Below, piece after piece: positions 53,227-61,489 of a stretch of 64,000 nt of DNA. The position numbers and the translations under genes were made by a program. Below the pieces are notes generated by a model. That model saw nothing but the letters and a program-made list of their open reading frames with translations, had not been told where the DNA came from and made no database searches. This DNA comes from Hippopus hippopus (lineage: Eukaryota > Mollusca > Bivalvia > Cardiida > Cardiidae): NCBI GenBank assembly GCA_946811185.2, contig OX328108.1, positions 34,160,493 through 34,224,492 of the forward strand, written 5' to 3'. Position 1 is the stretch's first letter, and each line of letters starts with the position of its first letter.

Positions 53227-53774
53227 TTTGAGGTTGAAATAGAGACACCGGGGACATACTCCTTGTATGTCGAAGCTTGGAATGACATCTCTCCACATCT
53301 ATACACGGAAAAAAAGTTCCGAGTCGAGCAGGTTGAACTCCCAATAGAAGCTACAGACCTCACGATCGTTGGAGATATAGTTGGGGAAGAAACCCAATTA
53401 TTAATAAGTATCACTGGGCACCAGCCTTTGTCTTTAAATATCAGTTTTGGAGATTTGAACCAGTGGGAACTCAATACAACAGATTTAAGTGAAATTATGA
53501 CTAGTTTAAGTGATGGCAGATTTGTTGTGACCATTGGGTATGTGTATAGGGAACCAGGAGAATATAATATCACAGTTGATGTGTTCAACAGTGTGTCCTG
53601 CGTCTCTGCTTCAGAAGTGTTTGTTCCCATAGTGAATGTTTCCTTGGTTACACGGTCACCATGGTTACTAGAGGCTCCTGGCTTTGTGAAGGTCAGAGGT
53701 CAAATTAAAGGGGGGGCAGACTTGACCTTCACCTGGAACTTCCAGAATGATTTTGAAGAAACTATCGTAAAGAG
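53227..53774 (+). CDS. PKD-repeat gene exon E (end of PKD 2, PKD 3, first half of PKD 4)
   Basis: Acceptor TTGTTGCGTGTCATTTCAG, donor AAGAG|GTGAGA. This 548-bp exon is the largest here; it enters on a codon boundary and leaves two bases (AG). It encodes FEVEIETPGTYSLYVEAWND (closing strands of PKD 2), then PKD 3 with 'LNISFGDLNQWELN' and 'YVYREPGEYNITVDVFNSVS', then the front of PKD 4 with 'GGADLTFTWNFQND'. Sequons NIS, NTT and NIT plus one in the NVS of 'IVNVSLV' fit an extracellular protein. Open in this frame only; the antisense frame at 53223-53630 is a shadow. Confidence 0.95.
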
Positions 53775-53787
53775 GTGAGATTTTGGT

Positions 53788-53990
53788 GACTAATCTTTTA
53801 CCACGTGATTCTTTGTTTTATCGACCATTAAGGATGAAGGCTTTTGAAAACATTTTGGAAAATGCTGGTAACCAGCATTGCCAGCAAATTTTCTCTTTCC
53901 TATAATGTTTTCTATCTTCTCACTGACATACCTCACCATTTGAGACTTATCTAATTTATTGTTTGCGAATGCTTTCAATTAATCCTTTTT
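53788..53990 (+). mobile_element. FB1 fold-back MITE
   Basis: 'TAATCTTTTACCACGTGATT', core 'ATGCTGGTAACCAGCATTGC', long arm 'TCTAATTTATTGTTTGCGAA'. It starts 14 bp after the exon E donor. Confidence 0.65.
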
Positions 53991-54339
53991 ATTTAATATT
54001 TGTTAGTGATTTATTGGGGAAAAAATGGTGATTTATGGTTTGATAATTTAATTGTTTTGACAAGTGAATTTACTGATTGGTAAACTTACTGGTATGAAAA
54101 TACTGAGAGGTTCCCTTAACTTCGCAAGTCCCAGCAAAAAAGGTTTTAGAAGCATGAAATTAATGGAATTTTTTTTTTAGAATATTTAGAATATTTTTTT
54201 TTTTGGTGAAAGATTGAAATTTTATTTCATCGTGTGAACATTATATGGTAATATCTTCACTCGTAGCTGCACCAATCATGAAAATATTACCTATAATATT
54301 CACTTGATGATATGAATTCGATCTTTCACAGTGAAAAGG

Positions 54340-54560
54340 AAACATCCTCTACACCACACGATCCAGAGTTTAAATGGCCCAGAGGTAGACAGCTTTTGAA
54401 AACATTTTGGGAAAAGCAGTAAAATGCTGGTAACCGTATTTTCTGCCCTTTCTTAAAAAAAAATGGTCATTTGAGCTGCCTTTTAAGTTGTTGTCTGCAA
54501 AGGCATTCAATTTGAATGAGTCCAGAGCTAGTATAAGCACTGTTCTTGTTAACTTTTTAC
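54340..54560 (+). mobile_element. FB1 fold-back MITE, diverged
   Basis: Short arm 'CACCACACGATCCAGAGTTT', core 'AAAATGCTGGTAACCGTATT', long arm 'TTGTCTGCAAAGGCATTCAA'. Confidence 0.6.
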
Positions 54561-54777
54561 CACACAATCCCGACTTTTAACAACCCTGAGAAAAAAGCCT
54601 TTTGAAAACATTGTGGGAAAAGGATAAAATGCTGGTAACCAGCATTTTCTCCTTTTCCCACAATGTTTTCTACCCTTCCCAAACCAAATTTCAATTTTTC
54701 AGTCACATTTATTTTGCCATCTGCAAATGCTTTCAATTTGGACCAGTCTATAATTTTGTTGTTTGGTAAAGCGTTAA
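54549..54777 (+). mobile_element. FB1 fold-back MITE, full length, forward orientation
   Basis: TTAACTTTTTACCACACAAT ... dyad around GGTAACC ... 'TTGTTTGGTAAAGCGTTAA'. Directly chained to the copy upstream. Confidence 0.85.
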
Positions 54778-54929
54778 GAGAGATGGAAACATGAATTTTG
54801 GTTTTAACTTGGTTGTTTTACATTGATTATGAAACAGGCCGTACAGCTAATATGAGTCGGTGCTGGATCACTGGTTCCAAAATACATTTGCCGTAATTTT
54901 TGTTCTTTAGAAGGTTGTTCTAAGTACAA

Positions 54930-55195
54930 TTTTTCAATATATGGGTCACAGTTACTTTGTTGTCTGCAAATACTTTCAACTTGGACAATTCTAAAATTTT
55001 GTCAAGTGGTAAACAGTTATCTCCATACAACCTTGACCTAGACCTAAAAAATTGGTGGAAATGGATAAAATGCTGGTTTCCGGCAATTTCTCGTTTTCCC
55101 ACGTTTTCAACCCTTCCAAAGGAAAGTTTCATCTTTGAGCCATGTTTAATTTGATGTCTGCAAATACTTTTAATTTGGACATCTGGTCATCTTGT
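54930..55195 (+). mobile_element. FB1 long-arm and core fragments
   Basis: 'GTTGTCTGCAAATACTTTCA' with 'AATTTTGTCAAGTGGTAAAC', then a core 'AAAATGCTGGTTTCCGGCAA' with another long arm 'ATGTCTGCAAATACTTTTAA'. Confidence 0.55.
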
Positions 55196-55299
55196 AAAGA
55201 AGAAGGTAGGGGACTTAAAGTTGACTAAACTATCCAACTCACAAAAAATATTGACACTGTCGACTAAGGCATCACAAATATGGTGAATTTACAAGGCAA

Positions 55300-55573
55300 G
55301 CTTTTAATTGTTTACCACACAATCCCCAGTTTTAATGACCCTGAGAAAGAGGACTTACAGCAAAATCATGAGTTTTAATGACTCTGACAGAAATAAATTT
55401 TGAAAATTGTGGGAAAGGGAGAAAATGCTGGTTACCAGCATTTTGTCCTTTTCCCACGATGTTTTCCACCCTTTCTCAGAAAAATCCCATCATTTGAGCC
55501 TTATTTGTCTTGTTCAAAACTTGCTTATCAGTATGGACAAGTTTACAATTTTATAGTCTGGTAGAGAGTTAAA
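55300..55573 (+). mobile_element. FB1 fold-back MITE with duplicated short arm
   Basis: Two short arms follow each other ('CACAATCCCCAGTTTTAATG' and 'CAAAATCATGAGTTTTAATG') before the core 'AAAATGCTGGTTACCAGCAT' and a long arm ending 'TAGTCTGGTAGAGAGTTAA'. Confidence 0.65.
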
Positions 55574-55774
55574 CCTTAGAGCTCCAAGTAAATCCACCAG
55601 ACATTTTCAGTCTAGAAAAAAAAAGAAACCCAGATTATTGCAATTTCAAGGTTTGCACTTGTCCAGAATGTCTAAGCAAAGAGGACAGTGTAAATTAAAG
55701 ATCAGACTCCATTGTCTGATCCTGATCTACACTGGCTGTTTAGGCAACTCTAGTACTTAAAGGCTCTTGAATAG

Positions 55775-56001
55775 TTAACTCTTTAATAAATGACTAAAAC
55801 TTGCACTCAATCAAATTGATATAATTTGCAGACAACAAATTTAATGTAGCTCAAATGACAGTGTGTGTCTCTGATAGGGCAGAAAACTTGATTGAAAAAG
55901 GAGAAAATGTTGGTTACCAGCATTTTCTCCATTTCCCACTTTGTTTTCAAACACCGTCTCTTTCAGGGTCATTAAAATTGAGTTGTGTGGTAAAGAGTTA
56001 A
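55775..56001 (-). mobile_element. FB1 fold-back MITE, full length with TTAA both ends
   Basis: TTAACTCTTTAATAAATGAC ... 'AATGTTGGTTACCAGCATTT' ... 'TTGTGTGGTAAAGAGTTAA'. Confidence 0.8.
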
Positions 56002-56124
56002 TCCATAGAATGATGCTTTAGGGAAACCATTGTGTGAGATGCAATAACAAGGCCCTGATTTATGATTTAATCTAATAGACTAGAAATGTTTTCCAAGAGA
56101 CTTATGGGATTTGACAGCCATTTT

Positions 56125-56290
56125 CCATTGTTTAACTTCAACGCCGTTTTAACAGCTTAGGTCATATCACAGTGCTCAGTGCACATATGCATCTGTTACT
56201 TGGCTGTCTCACACCAGTGCTGACACAACTTTCTTTCCAAGTCACAGACTACCTTTCTCACATGTATCAGAGGTGAGAGGCAAAAGATCT
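56125..56290 (-). mobile_element. SINE remnant, family of 15097-15405
   Basis: 'GTTTAACTTCAACGCCGTTT' and 'AGTGCACATATGCATCTGTT' align with the tail of the copies at 15117 and 24667. The tRNA-like head is lost. Confidence 0.5.
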
Positions 56291-56339
56291 AGATCATACT
56301 ATAGAGAATGTGCTGTTTTATGTTGTTCTACTAGCTTGG

Positions 56340-56530
56340 TTGCTTTTAATTCTGTACCACCCATCCAGACTTTTAATGACCCTGAAGAGAAATGCTTTTG
56401 AAAACATTGTTGGAACATGAAAAAATGCTAGTAACCAACTGTAACCAGAAATTGGTAAACAGCATTCTCTCCTGTTCCACAATGCTTTCTACCCTTCGTA
56501 AAAACAAATTTTAATTTTAAGTCACCTTTG
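56340..56530 (+). mobile_element. FB1 fold-back MITE, remodelled core
   Basis: 'CTGTACCACCCATCCAGACT', 'GAAAACATTGTTGGAACATG' and two tandem 'AACCAACTGTAACCAGAAAT'-like core pieces, then 'CCACAATGCTTTCTACCCTT'. Confidence 0.55.
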
Positions 56531-56585
56531 TTAGCTCTACTGGCTATATTGTTTGCTAGCATTTTCTCCTTTGCCTCCAGAATGT

Positions 56586-56809
56586 TTAACTCTACCAAAC
56601 CGCAAGATTTTAGACATGTTGACGAAAATTGAAAGCATTTGCAGATGACAACTTAGATGTGATTTAAAATTTATTTTGGGAATGGTAGAAAACATTGTGA
56701 GGAAAGGAGAAAATGCTGGTTACCAGCATTTTCTTCTTTTCCCACAATGTTTTCGAAAGGCTTCTTCTTGAGGGTTGTTAAAAGTTGGGATCGTGTGGTA
56801 AAGGGTTAA
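56586..56809 (-). mobile_element. FB1 fold-back MITE, full length with TTAA both ends
   Basis: TTAACTCTACCAAACCGC ... 'AAAATGCTGGTTACCAGCAT' ... 'TCGTGTGGTAAAGGGTTAA'. It ends 89 bp before exon F. Confidence 0.85.
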
Positions 56810-56898
56810 AGCCTTCAATTTCACGGGCATTAAAACTGAGGATGGATTAGAAAAGGGTTAGTAACTAATTGTTGTTTGCTTTATTTTTCTCTTCACAG

Positions 56899-57123
56899 TT
56901 ATGATAATCAGACAAGCATTGCCACTCAACGTTACGACTTGCCAGGGGAGTATCAGGTCTCGTTTAATGTGACAGGCCGACATTACCCTCTCCCGGGAAT
57001 TTCAGTCACTCTGGAGCGTCCATTCCTTGTAGTAGATCCAATTAACACGGTTATTCTAGACGTTGTGAAGAACTCAGCGGAACTAGTAGGAAACTCCACG
57101 CTGCCTGTCAAATTCCATGTCAA
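56899..57123 (+). CDS. PKD-repeat gene exon F (end of PKD 4, start of PKD 5)
   Basis: The acceptor TTTGCTTTATTTTTCTCTTCACAG is strong; the donor is TCAA|GTAAGG. The first base completes the AG left by exon E to Ser, and the exon leaves two bases (AA). It encodes YDNQTSIATQRYDLPGEYQV, SFNVTGRHYPLPGISVTLER, then the linker 'PFLVVDPINTVILDVVKN' and 'LVGNSTLPVKFHV'. 'YDLPGEYQVSFNVTG' is the canonical last strand pair of a PKD domain. Sequons NQT, NVT and NST. Confidence 0.95.
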
Positions 57124-57150
57124 GTAAGGTTACTCAATACAATATAACAT

Positions 57151-57382
57151 GGTAACTCTTTACTATACAACAATATTTTGGACTCGACCAAATTGGAAAC
57201 ATTTACAGACTGCAAATTTAATGTAACGCAAATTATGATTTCTGTCTTTGATAGGTAAGAAAACATAGAGGGAAAAGGAGAAAATGCTGGTTACCATCAT
57301 TTTCTTCTTTTCCCTCAATGTTTTCAATAGCCTTCTATCTTCAGAGTTGTTTAAATTCAGGATTGTGTGATAAATAAATTAA
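57151..57382 (-). mobile_element. FB1 fold-back MITE
   Basis: 'TAACTCTTTACTATACAACA' ... 'AAAATGCTGGTTACCATCAT' ... 'CAGGATTGTGTGATAAATAA'. Starts 27 bp after the exon F donor. Confidence 0.75.
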
Positions 57383-57534
57383 ACACTAATCTTTTATAGC
57401 TCTCATTTGCTGTGCAGGAAAATATAAGGCGTTGCATAATTTTACGAATGTTTGGTTAGGAAAAAGTTACATAATAAAAACATGGTTGATAAACAGGAAT
57501 GTTGGTTTGGCAAAGATATTAGTATCAGCCCTGT

Positions 57535-58245
57535 ACCAACAACCCCTGACAAGGAAGCCTTTTGAGAGCATCATTGGAAAAGGAGAAAAAGCTGGTCACC
57601 TGTATTTTCTCCCTTTCACAGAAACTATTCTTCCCATTGAGAGACAATTCCTATCGTTTGATATGTTGTCTGCAAATAATTATACCCTTACCTACAAAGT
57701 ATAGGGGGGTATGCTGTTTTCACCATGTCTGTCTGTCTGTCTGTGTAACTTTATACAAGTGTTGCTCAATACCCAAGGAGGTGCTCTATTGTTTTTGGGT
57801 CAAATGGGTCAAAGGTCAAGGTTACAGGTGAACTTTGTTTGGAAAATCATTGCTGTCCTCTGATTGTGCTGCTTCATTGACATGGGTATTTGTGTTGGAT
57901 ATTTGTCTGCTTTGCGACAGTTCTAGTTTCAGTTTAGACCAGTCTAAAATTTTGTAGTTTGGTAGGTTGTTAATCCATATAGACGGGCCTGTCACAACTT
58001 TGTTGCCTTTGTGGCCAGTGAAGACCAAGATGAAACTGCACAAAACATGCAGTCTGATTTTTGATCTACATTTTCTGCTTTGCAGTGGCATTCTGGAGCA
58101 AGAACAAACTTGAAATTGAAATTATTTGGGGCTTATTCCTATTCTACCCAATCAGTGACAGAAATCATCATTTTTTTTGGTCGTCTGCAAATGCTTTCAA
58201 TTTGGTCTCGTCTAAAGTTTTGTCCTTTGGCACAGAGTAGAATGC
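57535..58245. mobile_element. FB1 fragments, an element start and a GACTGCA dyad
   Basis: FB1 core 'AAAGCTGGTCACCTGTATTT' (57583), a TATAGGGGGGTATGC start with TCTG microsatellite (57701-57745) like 10728 and 61490, long-arm pieces (57930 and 58185), and the decayed dyad 'GAAACTGCACAAAACATGCA'/'GTCTGATTTTTGATC' near 58031-58070. Confidence 0.5.
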
Positions 58246-58379
58246 ACACACCCCATTATTTACCTAACTCAGGATGATCCTACATAATGTAAAGATGGTG
58301 ATGTTTTGTTTGAACTGTTAAGTAAAGGGATCAGCATTGCATGAATTATACAGTATAATAATCTGAGATAAATCTCTTA

Positions 58380-58592
58380 GCCCTTTACCACACAAAAACG
58401 ACCCTAATGAAAGAAGCGTTTGAAAACATTGTGCAAAAAGGAGAAAATACTGGTTACCATGCATTTTCTTCTTTTCCCACTTTTCTTTTTTACCTATCAA
58501 GGACAAATTTCATCATTTAAGCTGCTTTTAATGTGTTGTCTGCAAATGCTTACAATTTTGACAAGTCAAAAATTTTGTCGTTTTCTAAAGAG
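58380..58592 (+). mobile_element. FB1 fold-back MITE before the exon G cluster
   Basis: 'CCCTTTACCACACAAAAACG' ... 'AAAATACTGGTTACCATGCA' ... 'TTGTCTGCAAATGCTTACAA' ... 'CTAAAGAGTTA'. Confidence 0.65.
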
Positions 58593-58669
58593 TTATGGCA
58601 AGAAATAATACAGAAAAGCACTCTCACTAAAGGATGATAAACTCAGTATGGACCAATTGCTACTTCCAG

Positions 58670-58803
58670 ATCTTCTGGTTCCCATGTGAGTTTCTTGTTT
58701 GATTTTGGGGATGGTTACCAGTCAACAGTTGCTGGGTCAGAGTTGTCTGTGAGACATGTGTACATGACAATGAGAGCTGAAGCTAGACACACATACCGTG
58801 AAG
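58670..58803 (+). CDS. PKD-repeat gene exon G, functional copy (core of PKD 5)
   Basis: Acceptor ATTGCTACTTCCAG, donor GTGAAG|GTGAGT. The first base completes AA from exon F to Lys, and one base is left for exon H. It encodes SSGSHVSFLFDFGDGYQSTV, then AGSELSVRHVYMTMRAEARH, TYRE. 'FDFGDG' is the exact PKD hallmark, and 'HTYREEGRYEV' forms across the junction with exon H. The exon is asymmetric (134 bp, not a multiple of 3), so extra copies cannot simply be added. It heads a tandem series of decayed copies. Confidence 0.92.
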
Positions 58804-58823
58804 GTGAGTCTGTTCACTTCTAG

Positions 58824-58960
58824 ATAGTCTGGTGCCCATGTGAGTTTTCTGTTTGATTTTGGGGATGGTTACCAGTCCACAGATGCTGGGTCAGAGTTGT
58901 CCGTGAGACATATTATGTACATGACAATGAGAGCTGAAGCTAGATACACATACCATGAGG
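58824..58960 (+). pseudogene. Exon G duplicate 2, splice sites intact, first full codon TAG
   Basis: Almost the same sequence as exon G, 137 bp with one in-frame codon gain (CATATTATG for CATGTG). It keeps an acceptor (CACTTCTAG) and donor (GAGG|GTGAGA). In the phase set by exon F its first full codon is TAG (58825-58827) where exon G has TCT; after that it is open and keeps FDFGDG. The gap to exon G is only 20 bp, too short for an intron. Confidence 0.85.
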
Positions 58961-58982
58961 GTGAGATCTGTTCTTTTCTTAG

Positions 58983-59115
58983 AAGTCTGGTTCCCATGTG
59001 AGTTTCCTGTTTGACTTTTGGGATGGTTACCAGTCTACAATTGCTGGGTCAGAGTTGCCCTTAAGACATGCATGCATGACAGATGAAGCTAGAAGCACAC
59101 ATCTTGAAATTGAAT
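58983..59115 (+). pseudogene. Exon G duplicate 3, decayed
   Basis: The acceptor (TTTTCTTAG) is kept, but one base is missing near 58985, Gly of FDFGDG has become Trp ('GACTTTTGGGATGG'), a stretch is shortened near 59075, and the donor GT is lost ('CTTGAAATTGAA'). Confidence 0.8.
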
Positions 59116-59130
59116 TTGTTCTTTTCCTAG

Positions 59131-59167
59131 ATAGTCTTATTCACATATGACCTTCCTGTTCAACCCT
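59131..59167 (+). pseudogene. Exon G duplicate 4, fragment
   Basis: After a retained acceptor (CTTTTCCTAG), 37 bp resemble the start of exon G duplicate 2 ('ATAGTCTTATTCACATATGA'). The similarity ends where an FB1-like remnant begins. Confidence 0.7.
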
Positions 59168-59290
59168 ATGCTAAACAATCCCACCTTTTATCGACCTGAA
59201 GGAAAAAGTGCTTTGATAAAAAATTTGTCGGTAATGGAGAAAATAATGCTAACGAGCATTTTATGCTTTTCTAACAATGTTTCCAAATGG
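59160..59290 (+). mobile_element. FB1 fold-back remnant truncating the exon G series
   Basis: 'CCCTATGCTAAACAATCCCA', 'AAATAATGCTAACGAGCATT' and 'TCTAACAATGTTTCCAAATG' are a diverged short arm and core. Confidence 0.6.
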
Positions 59291-59647
59291 TTTATCCAAT
59301 CAGAAATTGGATTCCTTTGAAATGAGAAATTGGAAAAAAGTAAATAAGAATGGTTGGAAAATGTAGCCTCTGGAATTTTTAAACCATAGTAAAATTAGAA
59401 TTTTTAAGGCCTAACTGGAATCTGTCTGTCAGTCTGTTAGTTTTTCATCTTCTGTCCATCACTCTGTCTGTATCATGCATTAATTGTTTATTTGTATAAC
59501 TAACTTCCTCTTTAGAAATCTTGTTACTGTGCTGAAACTTTTTACATGTACACCTTTTACCAGAACCTGTTGGTGTGAATATCCAGAAAAGAAGAAGAGA
59601 TAAAACATCTGATTTATGATTATGGATTTGTTCAAATTTCTCACTGT

Positions 59648-59868
59648 TTAACACTTCACAAAACAATAAAATTTTAATCTTGTGCAAATTGAAAGAATTT
59701 TCTGACAACAAATTTAGTGTATCTCAAAACAAAAAATTTGTCTTTCATAGGGAAGAAAAATTTGAGGGAAAAGGAGAAAATGCTGGTTACCAGCATTTCT
59801 CCTTTTTCGAATAAAAGCCTTCTCCTGCATGGTCGTTATAACTCAGGATTGTGTGGTAAAGAGTTGAA
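59648..59868 (-). mobile_element. FB1 fold-back MITE upstream of exon H
   Basis: 'TTAACACTTCACAAAACAAT' ... 'AATGCTGGTTACCAGCATTT' ... 'GATTGTGTGGTAAAGAGTTG'. It ends about 50 bp before the exon H acceptor. Confidence 0.75.
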
Positions 59869-59918
59869 GTGATTGGAATCTGTAATGTCAAGTCTGTGTT
59901 CCCTTTTTCGTTTGACAG

Positions 59919-60170
59919 AGGGAAGATATGAGGTCAAGGTCACAGCAATGAATCCTCTAGGTAACCTCACAGAATACTTGGCATCTCCATTTTATGTGCA
60001 GAGACCTCCAAGAAACTTGTATTTCTGTCATCCTGAAGTTTGGAATCACGGTGTTAAACGATATGCAGGCCCTGTAGGTCAGGACATCAAAATGTGTGCC
60101 AATGTTACCATGGGAACCAATGTGACATTTGATTGGAAGCTTGGGGACCAAAATGACATGGTCAAACATG
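59919..60170 (+). CDS. PKD-repeat gene exon H (end of PKD 5, first half of PKD 6)
   Basis: Acceptor TTCCCTTTTTCGTTTGACAG, donor CATG|GTGGGT. Two bases complete the Glu codon from exon G, and one base (G) is left. It encodes GRYEVKVTAMNPLGNLTEYL, the last strands of PKD 5, the linker 'ASPFYVQRPPRNLYF', then 'GPVGQDIKMCANVTMGTNVT' and FDWKLGDQNDMVKH, the W-x-x-G-D turn of PKD 6. Sequons NLT, NVT (twice). Two cysteines (CHPE and MCAN) could pair. Confidence 0.95.
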
Positions 60171-60249
60171 GTGGGTTTGAATTACCATCATTTCATTTTT
60201 CAGTTTTCTGTACATCGATCCAATTTTACTATAGCCCTGAATAAAATGG

Positions 60250-60900
60250 TTTTAGAAAACAATGTTGGAAAAGGAGAATATGCTGATTACCAGCATTTTC
60301 TTCTTTTCTCACAATTTTTTCTAGCCTTACAATGACATTGCTACCAAAAATTTTGACTGTGTTTACTTGGTTTGTACATTCAAGTTGGCTTGAATGATGT
60401 GCCAAGTGCCAGTAGATTAGTCAAGCATCATGGATTGAATGAGTCATGTGATTCCTTCCTTTAGTTTTTAACCCTTTACTAAAATACCATATTTTTATGT
60501 CCCTGAGGAATCAAACTTTTGAAAGCATGGTGGGAAAAGGAGAAATACCACCATTTTCTACTATCCTCCAAGAATATTTTCAGCCACTGCAAAGATAGAT
60601 ACAGTCATTGCTGACACATGTCTTTGTCATTTGCAAATCCCTTTAATTTTGACATGTGCAAAATTTTGTCATTTGGGATACAATTCTGTGTTTTAATGAC
60701 TGTAGGGATTTTCATCCTTTGAAAACATTGTGGGAAAAGGAAAAATGCTGGTAACCAGGGATTTCTCCCTTTACCATGATGTTTTCTATACTTGCAAATA
60801 TTTATCTCAGTGCTTGAGCTACCTTTAATTTGTTTTCTATTAATGCTTTGATTTTGGAAGTATCTAAAATGGTTTTGTCTGGGAAAGGGTCAATCTAAAG
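60250..60900 (+). mobile_element. Three FB1 fold-back copies between exons H and I
   Basis: A core at 60262-60320 ('ATATGCTGATTACCAGCATT'), a copy at about 60468-60680 and one at about 60680-60895 ('AAATGCTGGTAACCAGGGAT', end 'GTCTGGGAAAGGGTCAA'). Confidence 0.6.
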
Positions 60901-61024
60901 CATTAACATGCTTATAGTACTTTTACCATGTCATAGTAAATTAGTTTTTCGCATAATTATCTCTTCTACCAAAGTTCTGTGCAGGGATATCACGTCATCT
61001 TAAGTCATTCTTGTTTATTTTCAG

Positions 61025-61144
61025 GAAGCCTCATTTCTCATAGATATACAACTCCTGGAATCAGAACTGTGTTTGTAACTGCGAAGAACAAAGTCAGTAA
61101 AGTAGAAAAATCAATCCAGGTGTTTGTAAATTATGAACTACAAG
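61025..61144 (+). CDS. PKD-repeat gene exon I (end of PKD domain 6)
   Basis: Acceptor TTCTTGTTTATTTTCAG, donor TACAAG|GTATAC. Two bases complete a Gly codon with exon H. The exon reads SLISHRYTTPGIRTVFVTAK followed by NKVSKVEKSIQVFVNYELQ and leaves one base. 'H-x-Y-x-x-P-G-x-x-x-V-x-V-x-A-x-N' is the standard closing motif of a PKD domain, and 'SIQVFV' is its last strand. The next exon is not in the window. Confidence 0.92.
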
Positions 61145-61489
61145 GTATACTTATTCTTTTTTATCCTTATTCATTAATTAATAAACTGTTATTGCATTTA
61201 CATGACAAAAAACGTTCAGTTCAATACCAAATGACAAACTCTGCCAGTATCAGTAAACTTGGCCAATATAAGAAAAAAACTCGGCCAATGTCAAGCAAAA
61301 TTAAACCCAAAATGGACTGCAAATCGCCCTTAATTGATGAAATTGTCATTAATCAAGCAATTTTGTATTGGCCAAGTTAAGGTTTGGAGGTCTGAGGTGT
61401 TTAAGCCTTCAGCCTCTGGCTGATACAGCAGGCCTTCGATGCATAACTCAGCCAGTATATAATTACTTGATAAATAATATTATATTTAT

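Larger units (their letters stand above)
2688..61144 (+). other. Polycystin-1-like gene, PKD-repeat ectodomain portion (span of nine exons)
   Basis: Nine exons with AG/GT boundaries join without any phase break into about 579 codons, open at both ends. The product is a string of about six PKD (Ig-like beta-sandwich) domains, with the typical W-D/N-FGDG and H-x-Y-x-x-x-G-x-Y/R...V-x-A-x-N motifs and many N-glycosylation sequons, as expected of an extracellular region. Long PKD arrays are typical of the polycystin-1/PKD1-like and REJ receptor families, which bind extracellular partners and signal with a polycystin-2-type channel. The diagnostic REJ, GAIN/GPS and membrane parts would lie downstream. 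Introns are 0.85 to 21.7 kb and packed with repeats. KIAA0319-like proteins also carry PKD arrays, so the family call is probable rather than certain. Confidence 0.75.

Noticed and set aside
53223..53630. 135-codon antisense open frame
   Set aside because: It is the shadow of exon E, whose + frame has PKD motifs and matching splice phases.
60979..61380. 133-codon ORF as one protein
   Set aside because: Only 61025-61144 is exon. The reading past the GTATAC donor loses all PKD-like character.
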